Counted from the first letter of the stretch, positions 9,377 through 19,305 are shown. The stretch: 64,000 nt of DNA from Gimesia chilikensis (GCF_007744075.1 NZ_CP036266.1:5875748-5939747); one strand, 5' to 3'. Numbers and translations are program-made. Notes: a model not told the origin generated them from the sequence alone.

Positions 9377-10708
9377 TTATTGAGCAAGCATGGTCTGAAT
9401 GAGTTTGATAATTCGATCTTCAACGCCAGGCTGAAATGGTCCGTGCCAGCCGAAATATTTCATCGCTCCCCCGCCCTCATAGCCCCCCTCTTTCAGTACT
9501 CGTTCGGAGGGGACATAAGCGAAGACCTCGTTACAATAACCGGCTACCCAGAGATGTTTCACAGAGAGTTCTTCGTGCAGACGAATGGCATAGTCGATCA
9601 CCGTTTCCCCTCCCAGACCGATCAGAGTCAGATCCTCGCCGAACTCAAAGATCTGCGCTGAGAAAGGATACGACGTGGGAATGCTGCCCTGCTCTTTTAG
9701 TTGTCCCAGCAGGTAATCTGTCAACCGCTGCGTATAGACATCCCCCTTCCCTGTTTGTGATTCCAGTTCTGCTTTTGAGGGAGGAGCTACAAAGGGGAGA
9801 TCGGTGCGTTGGAACCGGACAGTCAGCGGTCCACGAACGGGATCAAGTTTCTGTTCTACCGCTCGGCTGACCGCCCGGGCCAGTGCCGTCCCATGCTGTT
9901 CGGCCAGTTCCATCGTGCCCCGGGGATGCGGATTGGCATCGCCTCCACAACCAAGCATGAACATAGCCAGTGTTCCCGGATACTGTTTCTCAATCGCAAT
10001 TTGTGCGAAGCCGGCGTAATCGCCACAAAATTCAAACAGGGCAATCGTGGTATTATGACAGGCGTAACCAAACAGGATTGTCCGCAGCCGACCTTCGCTG
10101 TCCGTCACCTTCAAAACAGGCACACTGTGATCGACGGGGCCATCCGGATTGATTCTTCCACGACGGTTAATCGCAAAGGTGGCCTTCTCTTCTCCAAAGC
10201 TGAGATCGGCTGGCTCAAGTGATTGACTGGCTTCAACAATGACTTTCACCAGTTTTCCCTGCAGTGTCTCCGCGTAGTCATCGACGTCCTGCTGTTGCTC
10301 AGGAGTAAAATCGTAAGCGAGTGCAGCACACCCCTTGACGACCGGGCTGCAATGCGTGTGCGAAGAATTGAGCATAATTTGAGCACGACTGATTCCGGTC
10401 TGGTTGGTGACTCGTTTGCAGACCGCATCGGAAATTTCGCGGGTCAGGCCAATCAAGTCGGTCGTCACGATCACCGCCCGTTGTCCCTGTGGATCTTCAA
10501 ACACCAGTGCTTTGGCCCAGAGTGGATGCTGCGTGCTTTGTGCAGGTTTCTTGCGGGAGGCATAACCGGCCAGCCAGATATTTTTTGCAGGAGTGATATC
10601 AACCCGCGACTGACCGACCTTCCAGTCTGCGGCAATCAGGAAGGAATAATTTCCCCCAAACAGTCCTATCAGAATCACCAAAAGCGTCTTCTGCATTGTC
10701 GTCAACAT
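9377..10708 (-). CDS. Neutral/alkaline ceramidase N-terminal domain hydrolase, secreted
   Basis: 443 residues with a signal peptide (about 1-26, LLVILIGLFGGNYSFLIAA). The ceramidase N-domain is recognised from VGQSRVDITPA near the mature N-terminus, NSSHTHCSP with the metal-binding histidines, the YACHNTT segment and the GCGGDANPHPRG loop. True neutral ceramidases are about 650-750 residues with a C-terminal immunoglobulin-like domain, which is missing here. Many planctomycetes carry this short form, whose substrate is unknown; ceramide hydrolysis is not assured. The ATG at 10706-10708 has AAGGGA upstream. It stands alone, divergent from the deaminase gene. Confidence 0.85.
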   Translation of the reverse strand: MLTTMQKTLLVILIGLFGGNYSFLIAADWKVGQSRVDITPAKNIWLAGYASRKKPAQSTQHPLWAKALVFEDPQGQRAVIVTTDLIGLTREISDAVCKRVTNQTGISRAQIMLNSSHTHCSPVVKGCAALAYDFTPEQQQDVDDYAETLQGKLVKVIVEASQSLEPADLSFGEEKATFAINRRGRINPDGPVDHSVPVLKVTDSEGRLRTILFGYACHNTTIALFEFCGDYAGFAQIAIEKQYPGTLAMFMLGCGGDANPHPRGTMELAEQHGTALARAVSRAVEQKLDPVRGPLTVRFQRTDLPFVAPPSKAELESQTGKGDVYTQRLTDYLLGQLKEQGSIPTSYPFSAQIFEFGEDLTLIGLGGETVIDYAIRLHEELSVKHLWVAGYCNEVFAYVPSERVLKEGGYEGGGAMKYFGWHGPFQPGVEDRIIKLIQTMLAQ

Positions 10709-10837
10709 CTTTGATTCCCTTAGAAAATAACCTGTATCATGTGCATTGGCGCATCGACCAGGTGAAGCATCACATAAACACGATTTTATCTTACAACCTG
10801 TCGACCTGAAAACGAAGTCTCAGGGGCAGGGACGCTG

Positions 10838-10865
10838 TTGACAATCCCCTTACACGGGCTACGAT
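10838..10865 (+). promoter_or_regulatory. Candidate promoter of the adenine deaminase gene
   Basis: TTGACA at 10838-10843 is followed after 16 bp by TACGAT at 10860-10865, about 50 bases before the ATG at 10916. The -35 box is perfect and the -10 box matches four of six positions. Confidence 0.45.
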
Positions 10866-10894
10866 GTTGCCAGTAATTCAACCGTTGAAACTGA

Positions 10895-11914
<1,020 letters not shown>

Positions 11915-11921
11915 AGCCGGC

Positions 11922-12677
11922 TCAGTTGAGTGTATCCAGCACCTGATTGAGGTACTGTTTCGTCTTCGGATCCAGCTTTTCATAGCCCTTGTCGGAGCGA
12001 GGCTGGTCCATCGCGTGCCGCATTGCGTTGTGCATCAGATAGCGTCCCGAATCGAGTTTCATGTGAATCGCATCCCGGTAGATGTCGGCAATCTGATCAA
12101 AGGTGGCCTTGCCGGATTTGATGTCGGCATCGACCTGCTCCAGTAGATCAATGGCATGGGTCTGTTTGAATTTCCGCTCCGGGTATTTTTTCTGGAGTGC
12201 AGCCAGCAGGGCTTTAATATACGCGGGGCTGTGCTGCAGTTTTCCCGAGATGTCCTGACTCTGATATTCATCCTCCCGGGTCGCACTGCGGGCCCAGCCG
12301 GTATGAATGATGAAGGTCGCCTTGGGCTGCATCTCAATCCATTGGGAAATCGTAGCCACATCTTCAGCGAGTGTGGAACCGTAGTGCGGTTGTACGGAGA
12401 TCAGATCGTACTGTTTGTCCTTGAGGGCGGTCGGCCACAGAGTCGAAGTTTTGACACAAGGCTGCTCCGGGTGCTCATGGATATAAGGCAGGCTCTTGCC
12501 ACAATCCACGTGCCACTGCACATCGCCGGCGAGTAATGCAGGAGCGGTATCCCAGGTCAGAGAGTTACCGATCAGGTAATAGCGTTTCGCTTTCTCTTCC
12601 GCCTGCAGAGAGAGGCTGGAACATAGAATTCCCACAGTTGTGAGACCAAGAACAAACAGGTTGAACAGCCTGGACAT
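11922..12677 (-). CDS. Secreted SGNH/GDSL-like hydrolase-fold protein
   Basis: 251 residues from the ATG at 12675-12677; the earlier ATG three codons upstream touches the AGAAGGA site directly, while this one has 8-base spacing. A signal peptide (about 1-26, ending SLQAEE) precedes YYLIGNSLTWD, which looks like the block I of SGNH hydrolases with Asn-Ser-Leu-Thr in place of Gly-Asp-Ser-Leu. Near the end RDAIHMKLDSGRYLMHNAM could hold the Asp/His pair. The fold is suggested by these motifs only and the substrate is unknown. Convergent with the deaminase gene. Confidence 0.65.
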   Translation of the reverse strand: MSRLFNLFVLGLTTVGILCSSLSLQAEEKAKRYYLIGNSLTWDTAPALLAGDVQWHVDCGKSLPYIHEHPEQPCVKTSTLWPTALKDKQYDLISVQPHYGSTLAEDVATISQWIEMQPKATFIIHTGWARSATREDEYQSQDISGKLQHSPAYIKALLAALQKKYPERKFKQTHAIDLLEQVDADIKSGKATFDQIADIYRDAIHMKLDSGRYLMHNAMRHAMDQPRSDKGYEKLDPKTKQYLNQVLDTLN

Positions 12678-12734
12678 GGGAAGCATCCTTCTGAGATCGG
12701 ACTGAAAGGTTAAGCGGCCATCCCTGAGAAAACA

Positions 12735-12808
12735 TACCCCCGGCAGGGTTCGAACCTGCGACCTATGCTTTAGGAAAGCATTGCTCTATCCAACTGAGCT
12801 ACGGGGGC
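12735..12808 (-). tRNA. tRNA-Arg, anticodon CCT
   Basis: A 74-base cloverleaf is readable on the minus strand. The acceptor stem is GCCCCCG with CGGGGGT (a G-T pair at the end) and discriminator A. The D arm is GCTCAGTTGGATAGAGC, the anticodon stem ATGCT/AGCAT with loop TTCCTAA, and the T arm GCAGG-TTCGAAC-CCTGC. The anticodon is at 12772-12774 and reads AGG codons. The CCA tail is not encoded. Confidence 0.97.
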
Positions 12809-12910
12809 CGATTGAACCTAATATAGTTATGGCTCCGGGCTTTCGTCAAACGATTGCTTCTCGCGTTTTGAGAGTGACACCAAAAAGATGAAGCAGGCTC
12901 GGTTTTCGGC

Positions 12911-13402
12911 TTAGTTCATCGGTTCCGCTTTAACATAAAGTTCCGGGGGTGCTTTCTCGTAATATTGGAACATGGCGGGACAGATCCAGCCTTCCATATC
13001 AGAATCGGCAAAACGGTAATAGTTTCCGCCCCGGTCCCCCCGCAGCCAGACCAGCTTTTTCTGGTAGTCGGGGAAGGGGTTTGAGGAGAAGATCAGGCGA
13101 AATCCCTGATCGGCATCGGGGATGTCTTTCACGATCACATCGATCATTTCAGGTACTCCCGCCACAAAGGGTTCCTGAACGAGGCCGGCGGAACTGTCGT
13201 CAAAGACCCAGGTTCCCTGATGCTTATAAGGCGCAATGACCATGATCGCATTCTGTCGAGGCAGTGAATTCCCGAACGGCAACAGCCGGAGTTGCCAGGC
13301 AATGCCGAGAGCGACCAGGATCAACCCAAGTACCAAAAAACTCAGGCGGCCCCAGTGAGTCTTTGGCGTGCTGGTCTCGGCGGGAGTCGATTCATCGGTC
13401 AT
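12911..13402 (-). CDS. Small single-pass membrane-anchored protein (DUF6717-like)
   Basis: 163 residues. A short charged N-terminus is followed by one membrane segment (about residues 20-37, LSFLVLGLILVALGIAW). The rest is a soluble domain with NAIMVIAPYKHQGTWVFDD, GLVQEPFVAGVPEMID and GWICPAMFQYYEKAP, ending with ELYVKAEP. I recall this pattern from a small conserved family with no known function, probably DUF6717. Topology suggests the domain is outside the cytoplasm or facing the periplasm. It is divergent from the next gene, with the tRNA gene downstream. Confidence 0.7.
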   Translation of the reverse strand: MTDESTPAETSTPKTHWGRLSFLVLGLILVALGIAWQLRLLPFGNSLPRQNAIMVIAPYKHQGTWVFDDSSAGLVQEPFVAGVPEMIDVIVKDIPDADQGFRLIFSSNPFPDYQKKLVWLRGDRGGNYYRFADSDMEGWICPAMFQYYEKAPPELYVKAEPMN

Positions 13403-13545
13403 GTGGTGTTGCTCCTATGGGATCTATCAGTTGTCCGTTTCTATCAGTTTAACTGATTGTCCGCCAAAAGCGAAAACTTTGTCTTCCGTCATTGAGATTG
13501 ACGACATTAATAGAAGACCTGGATTCTATCGATGGACGAGACAAC

Positions 13546-14013
13546 GTGGCAAAACGCAGACAAAACGAACAGAATCAGAATGTAAATCAATGGGTTGCCA
13601 CCTTTTGCGGGCTCATTCTGGGAATCCTGCTTGAAGCAATTCTCGGCAGTTATTCCTGGATGGAGACCGGGCCGATGCTCCGATTTCAGAGCGGGGTTCG
13701 CTTGCCAATCGTCGGTCCACTGCTGGGTGGCGCTCTAGCCTACCTGTTTGCACTTCATTTTGGACAGGTCAAATTGAAAGGTGCCCTGAGGCACAGTATC
13801 GTCGGGGCGATTGTCGGCCTGTTGATCGGCTATGTCCTGGGAGCCCTGGTACTGGCGCCCCTGATGGCACAACAGGATCCCTACTACAACTTTCTCCGCA
13901 GCAAAGTCACCGCTGGTTACACTCGATATTTCATCTTCAACGGGATGCCGCTCTGTGGAATCATTGGCTGCCTGATTGGCTTCATTTACAGCGTGAAACT
14001 GAAACGGCGATAA
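13546..14013 (+). CDS. Hypothetical integral membrane protein, four predicted segments
   Basis: 155 residues from the GTG at 13546 (preceded by a weak GGACGAG). A TTG start at 13492 would add 18 residues and is the alternative. Four hydrophobic stretches are visible: WVATFCGLILGILLEAILG, VGPLLGGALAYLFALHF, a long HSIVGAIVGLLIGYVLGALV, and LCGIIGCLIGFIYSV. Glycine-rich GxxxG-like patterns suggest tight helix packing. No family is recognised. It ends 27 bp before the convergent PAP2 gene stops. Confidence 0.6.
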   Translation: MAKRRQNEQNQNVNQWVATFCGLILGILLEAILGSYSWMETGPMLRFQSGVRLPIVGPLLGGALAYLFALHFGQVKLKGALRHSIVGAIVGLLIGYVLGALVLAPLMAQQDPYYNFLRSKVTAGYTRYFIFNGMPLCGIIGCLIGFIYSVKLKRR

Positions 14014-14040
14014 GATTATCCAACTGATTCTGTCCTCTGA

Positions 14041-15234
14041 TCACCAGTTATACTCAATCCCAATGCCTGTATTACCTCCCCAGGAGATTGGAAACATCCG
14101 CCAGTTGCGATCCGCCTGCTGTGTGGCGTCGACGGCATTCGTAGCGACCCAGGCCATGTACCAGCCCAGGAACGCCTGCGAGGGATAATGGCGATTATCA
14201 TTCAGGCGAGATAATGGGGCCAGCGTGGAACCGGCATAATACAGCACTTTGAGCAATGGTCGATCAGTGACTTTGGCTGCTGCCAGGAAGGGAATGGCTC
14301 CCATGAAACTGTGGCCGCTGACACCGTTGTTGTCCTGAAAAGGCTTCCACTTCGCATTCGCTGACGTCTCTCCCGGGCGTGAAGCGCCGGTGATAGATTG
14401 CATCGCCAGCATGGGAGGCGTACCAACAATTATTGCGCGAATCGAGCGTTCTCCCCATTCGCCAGTCGCATTGATCAGCGGCACTTTTTCAAACAAAAGT
14501 CCGGCTCCCCAGGCGGCAGCAAACAGCGGTAAGGTATAGCGACCATTGCCCAGTTCTTTTTGCGCATGAAAAGTTTCCAGCCATTCATCAGACGACGCAC
14601 CCAGTACACTGGACTGCAGATGATTCTGAATACCACCGTCCAGCGATGTATTGGCTATAATTGCGCCCACCCCAAATCCACCTGCCAGCCAGACCAGAGA
14701 CTCTTTCGAGTAATAGTGCTGATGATCCTCCTTGATGCGACTCCAGAGTGAAGGTGGTGAAGTACCAAATTCTTCTTCAATTGAAGGATTAACACATTCA
14801 AAATCCCCCTCGATCCCTGCCAGCGGATCTTCCTGAAGGAATCCCTGGATTTGAATTCGTGTGGATTGTTGCGGGTTCTCCTCATTTTCGGTAAGTGAGG
14901 CTTTGAGGATATCCTCAGGTCGATATAGGAGCCGTTTAAATCCAGAAGATGATTCAGCACTGTCACCTGTCGGACCACTTAAATGAGCGAGTCCCTCTTC
15001 TGCAGTTTGCATTGGGGAGGCGGGAGAATCCATTTCAATGATCCGGCGAAAGCCTGGAGGTTCCTCCAGTTCCATCGCTGTTTCCGAATCGACACAAACT
15101 ACCGTTTCAACGTGTGTTCTTTCCTTCAGCGTGATACATCCGGTGGCCAGGCACATCAGCAGCAGATAACACAGGACCGGGAGCAGTCCGCTTCTGTACC
15201 TTGTGCGCAGAATCAGCGTCATGATTGATTTCAT
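14041..15234 (-). CDS. PAP2-like phosphatase-domain lipoprotein
   Basis: 397 residues. Signal peptide with a lipobox LATGC (Cys33), so probably a lipoprotein. Residues 40-165 are an acidic, low-order linker. The C-terminal half resembles a PAP2 acid phosphatase: RP at 286-287 in ITGASRP, SGH at 306-308, and SRLNDNRH with His349. The usual motif-1 lysine is Gln279 and the motif-3 aspartate position is Gln353, so the triad is incomplete although both histidines and the arginines remain. PAP2 enzymes dephosphorylate lipid phosphates or pyrophosphates. It follows an LtaS-like gene on the same strand, which fits a role in envelope lipid turnover (inference). Confidence 0.75.
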   Translation of the reverse strand: MKSIMTLILRTRYRSGLLPVLCYLLLMCLATGCITLKERTHVETVVCVDSETAMELEEPPGFRRIIEMDSPASPMQTAEEGLAHLSGPTGDSAESSSGFKRLLYRPEDILKASLTENEENPQQSTRIQIQGFLQEDPLAGIEGDFECVNPSIEEEFGTSPPSLWSRIKEDHQHYYSKESLVWLAGGFGVGAIIANTSLDGGIQNHLQSSVLGASSDEWLETFHAQKELGNGRYTLPLFAAAWGAGLLFEKVPLINATGEWGERSIRAIIVGTPPMLAMQSITGASRPGETSANAKWKPFQDNNGVSGHSFMGAIPFLAAAKVTDRPLLKVLYYAGSTLAPLSRLNDNRHYPSQAFLGWYMAWVATNAVDATQQADRNWRMFPISWGGNTGIGIEYNW

Positions 15235-15355
15235 AAATCTAAATCAGTCTAACTGGTAGATGGTCTAACGAGATGAAGGAGGATGTGAGCAAATGAGAGA
15301 GAGGTTGTGTACGCAGCCAGTCAGCCACATGTCGTGCGAGAGGTGAACGCTATCC

Positions 15356-15425
15356 TTATGGTGAGAGTGAAACAGAGTTGTCGCGCTCCTGGCAACTCCG
15401 TCCCTCATCTCACTCTCAACCATAA
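15356..15425. repeat. 70-base nested inverted repeat between the LtaS-like and PAP2 genes
   Basis: TTATGGTGAGAGTGA (15356-15370) pairs with TCACTCTCAACCATAA (15410-15425) with one bulged base. Inside it GAGTTG (15375-15380) pairs with CAACTC (15393-15398). There is no T-run, so it may be a processing or stability hairpin downstream of the LtaS-like gene, or a dispersed palindromic element. Confidence 0.6.
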
Positions 15426-15493
15426 ACGAATAAAATACTTTTCTAAAAAATGACTTAACCAGACTTATAAAATCAAGGCTATAGCATGAACAA

Positions 15494-17569
15494 TTAAATT
15501 CGATCGTCTTTATGAGATCCGGTGACTTTCAAATCAGGAAACCAGCGATCGGAGTAGTAGAGTTCATAAGCAGACTGGAAGAGCGCAATTGCATTGTGGA
15601 CCATTTCCTGATCCGGAATTTTCCGTTGATCCAGCTGATGGTTGGCACGATTCAGTTCGAATTCTTCTGCTGATTGTCCATAGCCAAGTACAACCATCCG
15701 ATTTTCTGAATCCAGTAGTGCGACATCATGATTGTGCTGCATGATGGCACGACCGTGTGCGGGTTCTCTCTGAAGTACATCATAGCCAAAGAAGACAGAA
15801 CGATAGTCACTCCCCAATCGCCCCATAATGGTCGGAGCAATATCCAGCGTACATCCCAGTGTACTGCAGCGTTCTCCCTGCCCCTTCCCATCTGGCTGGA
15901 TCATCAATACCGGCACCCGATAGGAACTCATCGGAAACAGTTGGCTGCCGGTAACGCGGGCTCCATGATCTCCCATCACCACGAAAATCGTATTTTTATA
16001 AAATTCGTGGCTCTGCGCTTCCCTGAAAAAGTATCCCAATGCCCAGTCTGCGTATTTTACAGCATTATTCCGAGTCTGTTCTGTCTCGGGAATGCGTCCC
16101 TCAGGATAGGTGTAGGGCCTGTGATTGGACACAGTCAACAGCGTTGCAAAGAACGGCCGACCGTTCTCCTGCAGTTTGTCGAGTTCCCCCAGAGCCTTGC
16201 GAAACAGATCTTCATCGCTGACCCCCCAGGCGTTGACAAACACAGGATCCTGAAAATCAGACTGTTCACGGAAGTGATTGAAACCGTTGGCCTTCATGAA
16301 TGACCGCACACCATCAAATAGTCCCCGCCCCCCGGTCATGAAGAGCCGCTCGTAACCTCGCTCAGCCAGGACATTCGCGATGGTAAAGACCCGTTCGGAA
16401 TGATCGCGTTTCAGAATGGATTCGGTAGGGATGGGAGGCATGGAGGTCATCACAGCCTCCAATGCCCGTGCCGTCCGATTACCGGTGGCATAAAAGTTAT
16501 CGAACAACAGCCCCTGTTTACTCAGCTCATCAAAGTGGGGAGTTAATCCCCGGTTATCTCCCAGTACGCCGATGAAGTCGGACCCGAGACTCTCTTCCAG
16601 AATGATAACCACATTGTAGTCTCTTTGTGGTTTACCCGTGGCCACCATGCGATCCACGGGATTACTTGACTCCGATTTCAAATGGTCGCCGGCCCCCACG
16701 ATCTGTTCCCGTAAACGCTGATTCACTTCCTGATCTTCGAGAGTCAGGTAGTTTTTGTTGAAGTCGAAATGGCAGGTCCAGGCGTAATACACAAAACTAT
16801 ACAGCCCGTTCCACGAGCATTCATTTGCCACGCGATCACGACTGACCTGACGACTCTCTGCACTGGTGGATGTCCAGAGTAGAGCAATCGCTGTCAACAC
16901 GGTGGCAAAAAAACCAAGGCGACGACGGAATGGCAGTGGAGTAGAAATCTGTTTCTGAAAATGATTTCTCAGAAGAAACCAGCAGCAACCACTAAACAAT
17001 CCAACAACGGTCAACAGTTCTATGATCGGATACGACTCCCAGATGTTACAACAGACTTCACGGGGATAGACAATGTATTCAAACGCGATGTAATTCAATC
17101 GCGATTGAAACTCTTCGAAGAAAACAAACTCCGCGATGCAGATAAAAGGCAGAAACAGAAAGGCGATGATCCAGGTCAGATCGAAGAGACTCTGGTTAAT
17201 TCGGCCCGAGACACGCCGATTCGGCACGAATGTAAAATGCGTCAGCTGGGGAATGATAAAGCAAAGTGACACCAGCACATCGAATTGCAGTCCCACCAAA
17301 AATACAGACAGCCCCTGAAGCAGGGTCAACTTTTGCAGATCTGCATAAGCCACCATCATCGCAACCCGCAGCGTCAGCAGAAAACTGAGCATGATTGCAA
17401 AAATGATGGCCAGAACGGTATACCGTCCGGACCACTCCGCGAACCGCGCATACAACCGTTCGGGGAGGGCTGCAAATCTTCTCACTGGTCCGCAGTCAGC
17501 CGCCTTCGTCTCCACATTGGTTTCTGTCAAATTGAGAAACGGCTCGGTTGTATAGATTCCTTTTGACAT
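15494..17569 (-). CDS. LtaS-like phosphoglycerol transferase / sulfatase-family membrane protein
   Basis: 691 residues from the ATG at 17567-17569; a 23-residue longer start exists without a better ribosome site. About five membrane segments lie between residues 50 and 235, then an extracytoplasmic alkaline phosphatase-superfamily domain. Metal-site residues are visible: EES at 325-327, the likely nucleophile Thr366 in TGNRTARA, SNHRPY at 481-486 and GDHG at 533-536. Family members transfer glycerol-phosphate or other phospho-alcohols from lipids to glycans or lipids (LtaS, OpgB, EptA-like). Planctomycetes have no teichoic acid in the classical sense, so the acceptor is unknown. It lies downstream of the M56 gene, 219 bp away. 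Confidence 0.87.
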   Translation of the reverse strand: MSKGIYTTEPFLNLTETNVETKAADCGPVRRFAALPERLYARFAEWSGRYTVLAIIFAIMLSFLLTLRVAMMVAYADLQKLTLLQGLSVFLVGLQFDVLVSLCFIIPQLTHFTFVPNRRVSGRINQSLFDLTWIIAFLFLPFICIAEFVFFEEFQSRLNYIAFEYIVYPREVCCNIWESYPIIELLTVVGLFSGCCWFLLRNHFQKQISTPLPFRRRLGFFATVLTAIALLWTSTSAESRQVSRDRVANECSWNGLYSFVYYAWTCHFDFNKNYLTLEDQEVNQRLREQIVGAGDHLKSESSNPVDRMVATGKPQRDYNVVIILEESLGSDFIGVLGDNRGLTPHFDELSKQGLLFDNFYATGNRTARALEAVMTSMPPIPTESILKRDHSERVFTIANVLAERGYERLFMTGGRGLFDGVRSFMKANGFNHFREQSDFQDPVFVNAWGVSDEDLFRKALGELDKLQENGRPFFATLLTVSNHRPYTYPEGRIPETEQTRNNAVKYADWALGYFFREAQSHEFYKNTIFVVMGDHGARVTGSQLFPMSSYRVPVLMIQPDGKGQGERCSTLGCTLDIAPTIMGRLGSDYRSVFFGYDVLQREPAHGRAIMQHNHDVALLDSENRMVVLGYGQSAEEFELNRANHQLDQRKIPDQEMVHNAIALFQSAYELYYSDRWFPDLKVTGSHKDDRI

Positions 17570-17647
17570 AGGTCGAAAATCCTTTTCTTCCCGGGCTGAT
17601 GAGGTCGCCCCATACCCTGTTTCAGTTTCAGATCTCAAATCCGAAAC

Positions 17648-17655
17648 CTTTAGTA
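17648..17655 (-). promoter_or_regulatory. Half-site matching the BlaI-type operator, upstream of the LtaS-like gene
   Basis: CTTTAGTA here is identical over eight bases to the right half of the palindrome at 20368-20383. It lies about 80 bp upstream of the LtaS-like start codon. The second half-site is not conserved, so binding is speculative. Confidence 0.25.
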
Positions 17656-17788
17656 ATTCAGTTTAAAAAAATACCAGGGATTGAAATTCACTATACCCAC
17701 GAGAATCCAGCCGCTTGCAGACGCAACCAGCCACACTCCTATAGTTATAGTAGTCTGGTGTAAATTTTTTTGGCGGGTACGTGTATCA

Positions 17789-18934
17789 CTACCGCGTTAC
17801 ATCGGATGACACATTGTGGCGGGTGCTGTTGTGTTGCAACAGTTCATGCAGTTCCATCCGCCCGTTGTAAGTCTCGAAGTCATGCACTGAGACGCCGAAG
17901 TCATGCAGGGCATCAGCTGACCAGGTCGGCCAGGGAGACCAGTTGGCCCGTGGTGAAGCCAACACATCTACGGGGAGCCAGATGAATGCAGTCAGTAAAG
18001 TCGCGAGAACGAGACTGACAGAAGCCAGACCTCCGGACAGAGAAATTCGATGGTCTGTTTTGTGATTTTGTGCGATCTGTGTCAGACGACGGGCGCGGCT
18101 GGCAATCATACTCTGACCGCGGCCAAACGCCAGAGGCGTATGTGTTTCATCTGGCTGAGTCGCACCATATTCAATAATGGTCAGGAGCGTACGCAGGTAT
18201 TGCGCAATTTCCTGGGGAGTCTGAATCGCAGCCTCATCACAGGCAAATTCCCGGCACAGTGCCGATTGCTGTGAAGCCCACCAGACCATGGGATGGAACC
18301 AGAAGATGACTTCCACCAGTCTCTGCAGGAAGAGTTGCAGGGGATGTCCGGTCTGCAGATGCTCCAGTTCGTGCCTGATAATGAAGTTGAATTTCTGAGG
18401 TTCGAAATCCAATAAATACTCAGGAATTATGATATAGGGATAATGCAACTGAGAACAGAAGGGAGAGCTCAGGCGAGTCGTAGTCAGAAACCGGACCTGC
18501 TGTTTCCCGGAAAGCTTAAACTTCTGGGAAAGCTCGTCCAGAGCTTCTGTAGAAATATACTCACTGATTTCCACCGGCTGGCACGATTTAAGAAAACGGT
18601 TGACCTGCCAGGCGCGAAAGAGAAATACCATCAGCGAGAGTACAGTTCCCCCCAGCCAGATCCAGAACAAAAATCGTCCCATCTGCATCTCGATACTGAG
18701 TAAGGTCGATGCATGATTCGTACTGAGCTGATTCCAGGGGTTTAAAAATCGGGGATGTGGCAACAGCACTGAAACCAGAATTAACGATAACAGGATACCA
18801 TAACAGACAGTCCACAACCGGCTTTGTACCCGTTCACTCTCAACGAGTCTGCCGAGCCAGTGGGTGGCAATGATGACAATCGACACCTGCACGGTCAGAG
18901 AAACAACCAGTTCCAGAAATTGGGTGGAACTCAT
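17789..18934 (-). CDS. M56-family (BlaR1/MecR1-like) membrane metallopeptidase
   Basis: 381 residues. Membrane segments at about 7-28, 40-60, 88-108, 205-222 and 303-323 surround a cytoplasmic zinc protease domain with HELEH at 188-192 and REFACDEAA near 228-236 as the likely third ligand. In BlaR1 this domain triggers loss of the BlaI repressor after an outside signal. After the last membrane segment only about 58 residues remain (WPTWSADALHDFGVSV..., RMELHELLQ), instead of the roughly 250-residue penicillin-binding sensor, so the signal is not a beta-lactam bound by that domain. Its start overlaps the blaI stop (ATGA). Confidence 0.9.
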   Translation of the reverse strand: MSSTQFLELVVSLTVQVSIVIIATHWLGRLVESERVQSRLWTVCYGILLSLILVSVLLPHPRFLNPWNQLSTNHASTLLSIEMQMGRFLFWIWLGGTVLSLMVFLFRAWQVNRFLKSCQPVEISEYISTEALDELSQKFKLSGKQQVRFLTTTRLSSPFCSQLHYPYIIIPEYLLDFEPQKFNFIIRHELEHLQTGHPLQLFLQRLVEVIFWFHPMVWWASQQSALCREFACDEAAIQTPQEIAQYLRTLLTIIEYGATQPDETHTPLAFGRGQSMIASRARRLTQIAQNHKTDHRISLSGGLASVSLVLATLLTAFIWLPVDVLASPRANWSPWPTWSADALHDFGVSVHDFETYNGRMELHELLQHNSTRHNVSSDVTR

Positions 18935-19305
18935 GCGTCTGCCTCCAGTGACTGGATGGCGAGTTTCAGTTCTTCAATATCAGACTGCGACATCGAATCG
19001 CCCTCTACCAGACTGAGTACCAGAGATTTTACCGAACCACCAAACAGCCGATCGGTCAGATCAGCTGCCATGCTGCGACTGATCATCTCACGCGATACAG
19101 TAGGTTCATACTCGTAGGCACGTCCCTTTTTCTGCTTTCTGACGACACCCCGCGTTTCATCGAGAATCTTGAGCGTTGTCATTACCGTCGTGTAAGCCAG
19201 TGGACGTTCAAGCGAATCCACCACTTCCTGGACGGTAGCGCGGCCTTTGCGCCAGACAACATCCATGACTTCCAGTTCACATTTTGTCAGATGAGTTTTT
19301 GTCAT
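18931..19305 (-). CDS. BlaI/MecI-family transcriptional repressor
   Basis: 124 residues from the second in-frame ATG at 19303-19305, which has AAGGA nine bases upstream; the first ATG touches that site. The winged HTH spans residues 5-70 (LTKCELEVMDVVW, TVQEVVDSLERPLAYTTVMTTLKIL, KGRAYEYEP), and the dimer helix region 85-120 includes SVKSLVLSLVEGD, where BlaI proteins are cleaved. It overlaps the M56 gene by four bases, a translationally coupled sensor-repressor pair. The palindrome at 20368-20383 is its likely operator. Confidence 0.92.
   Translation of the reverse strand: MTKTHLTKCELEVMDVVWRKGRATVQEVVDSLERPLAYTTVMTTLKILDETRGVVRKQKKGRAYEYEPTVSREMISRSMAADLTDRLFGGSVKSLVLSLVEGDSMSQSDIEELKLAIQSLEADA

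Noticed and set aside
17739-17752. CTATA-GT-TATAG inverted repeat upstream of the LtaS-like gene
   Set aside because: It looks like a BlaI-type site at first sight, but neither half matches TACTAA, and no promoter is aligned with it.
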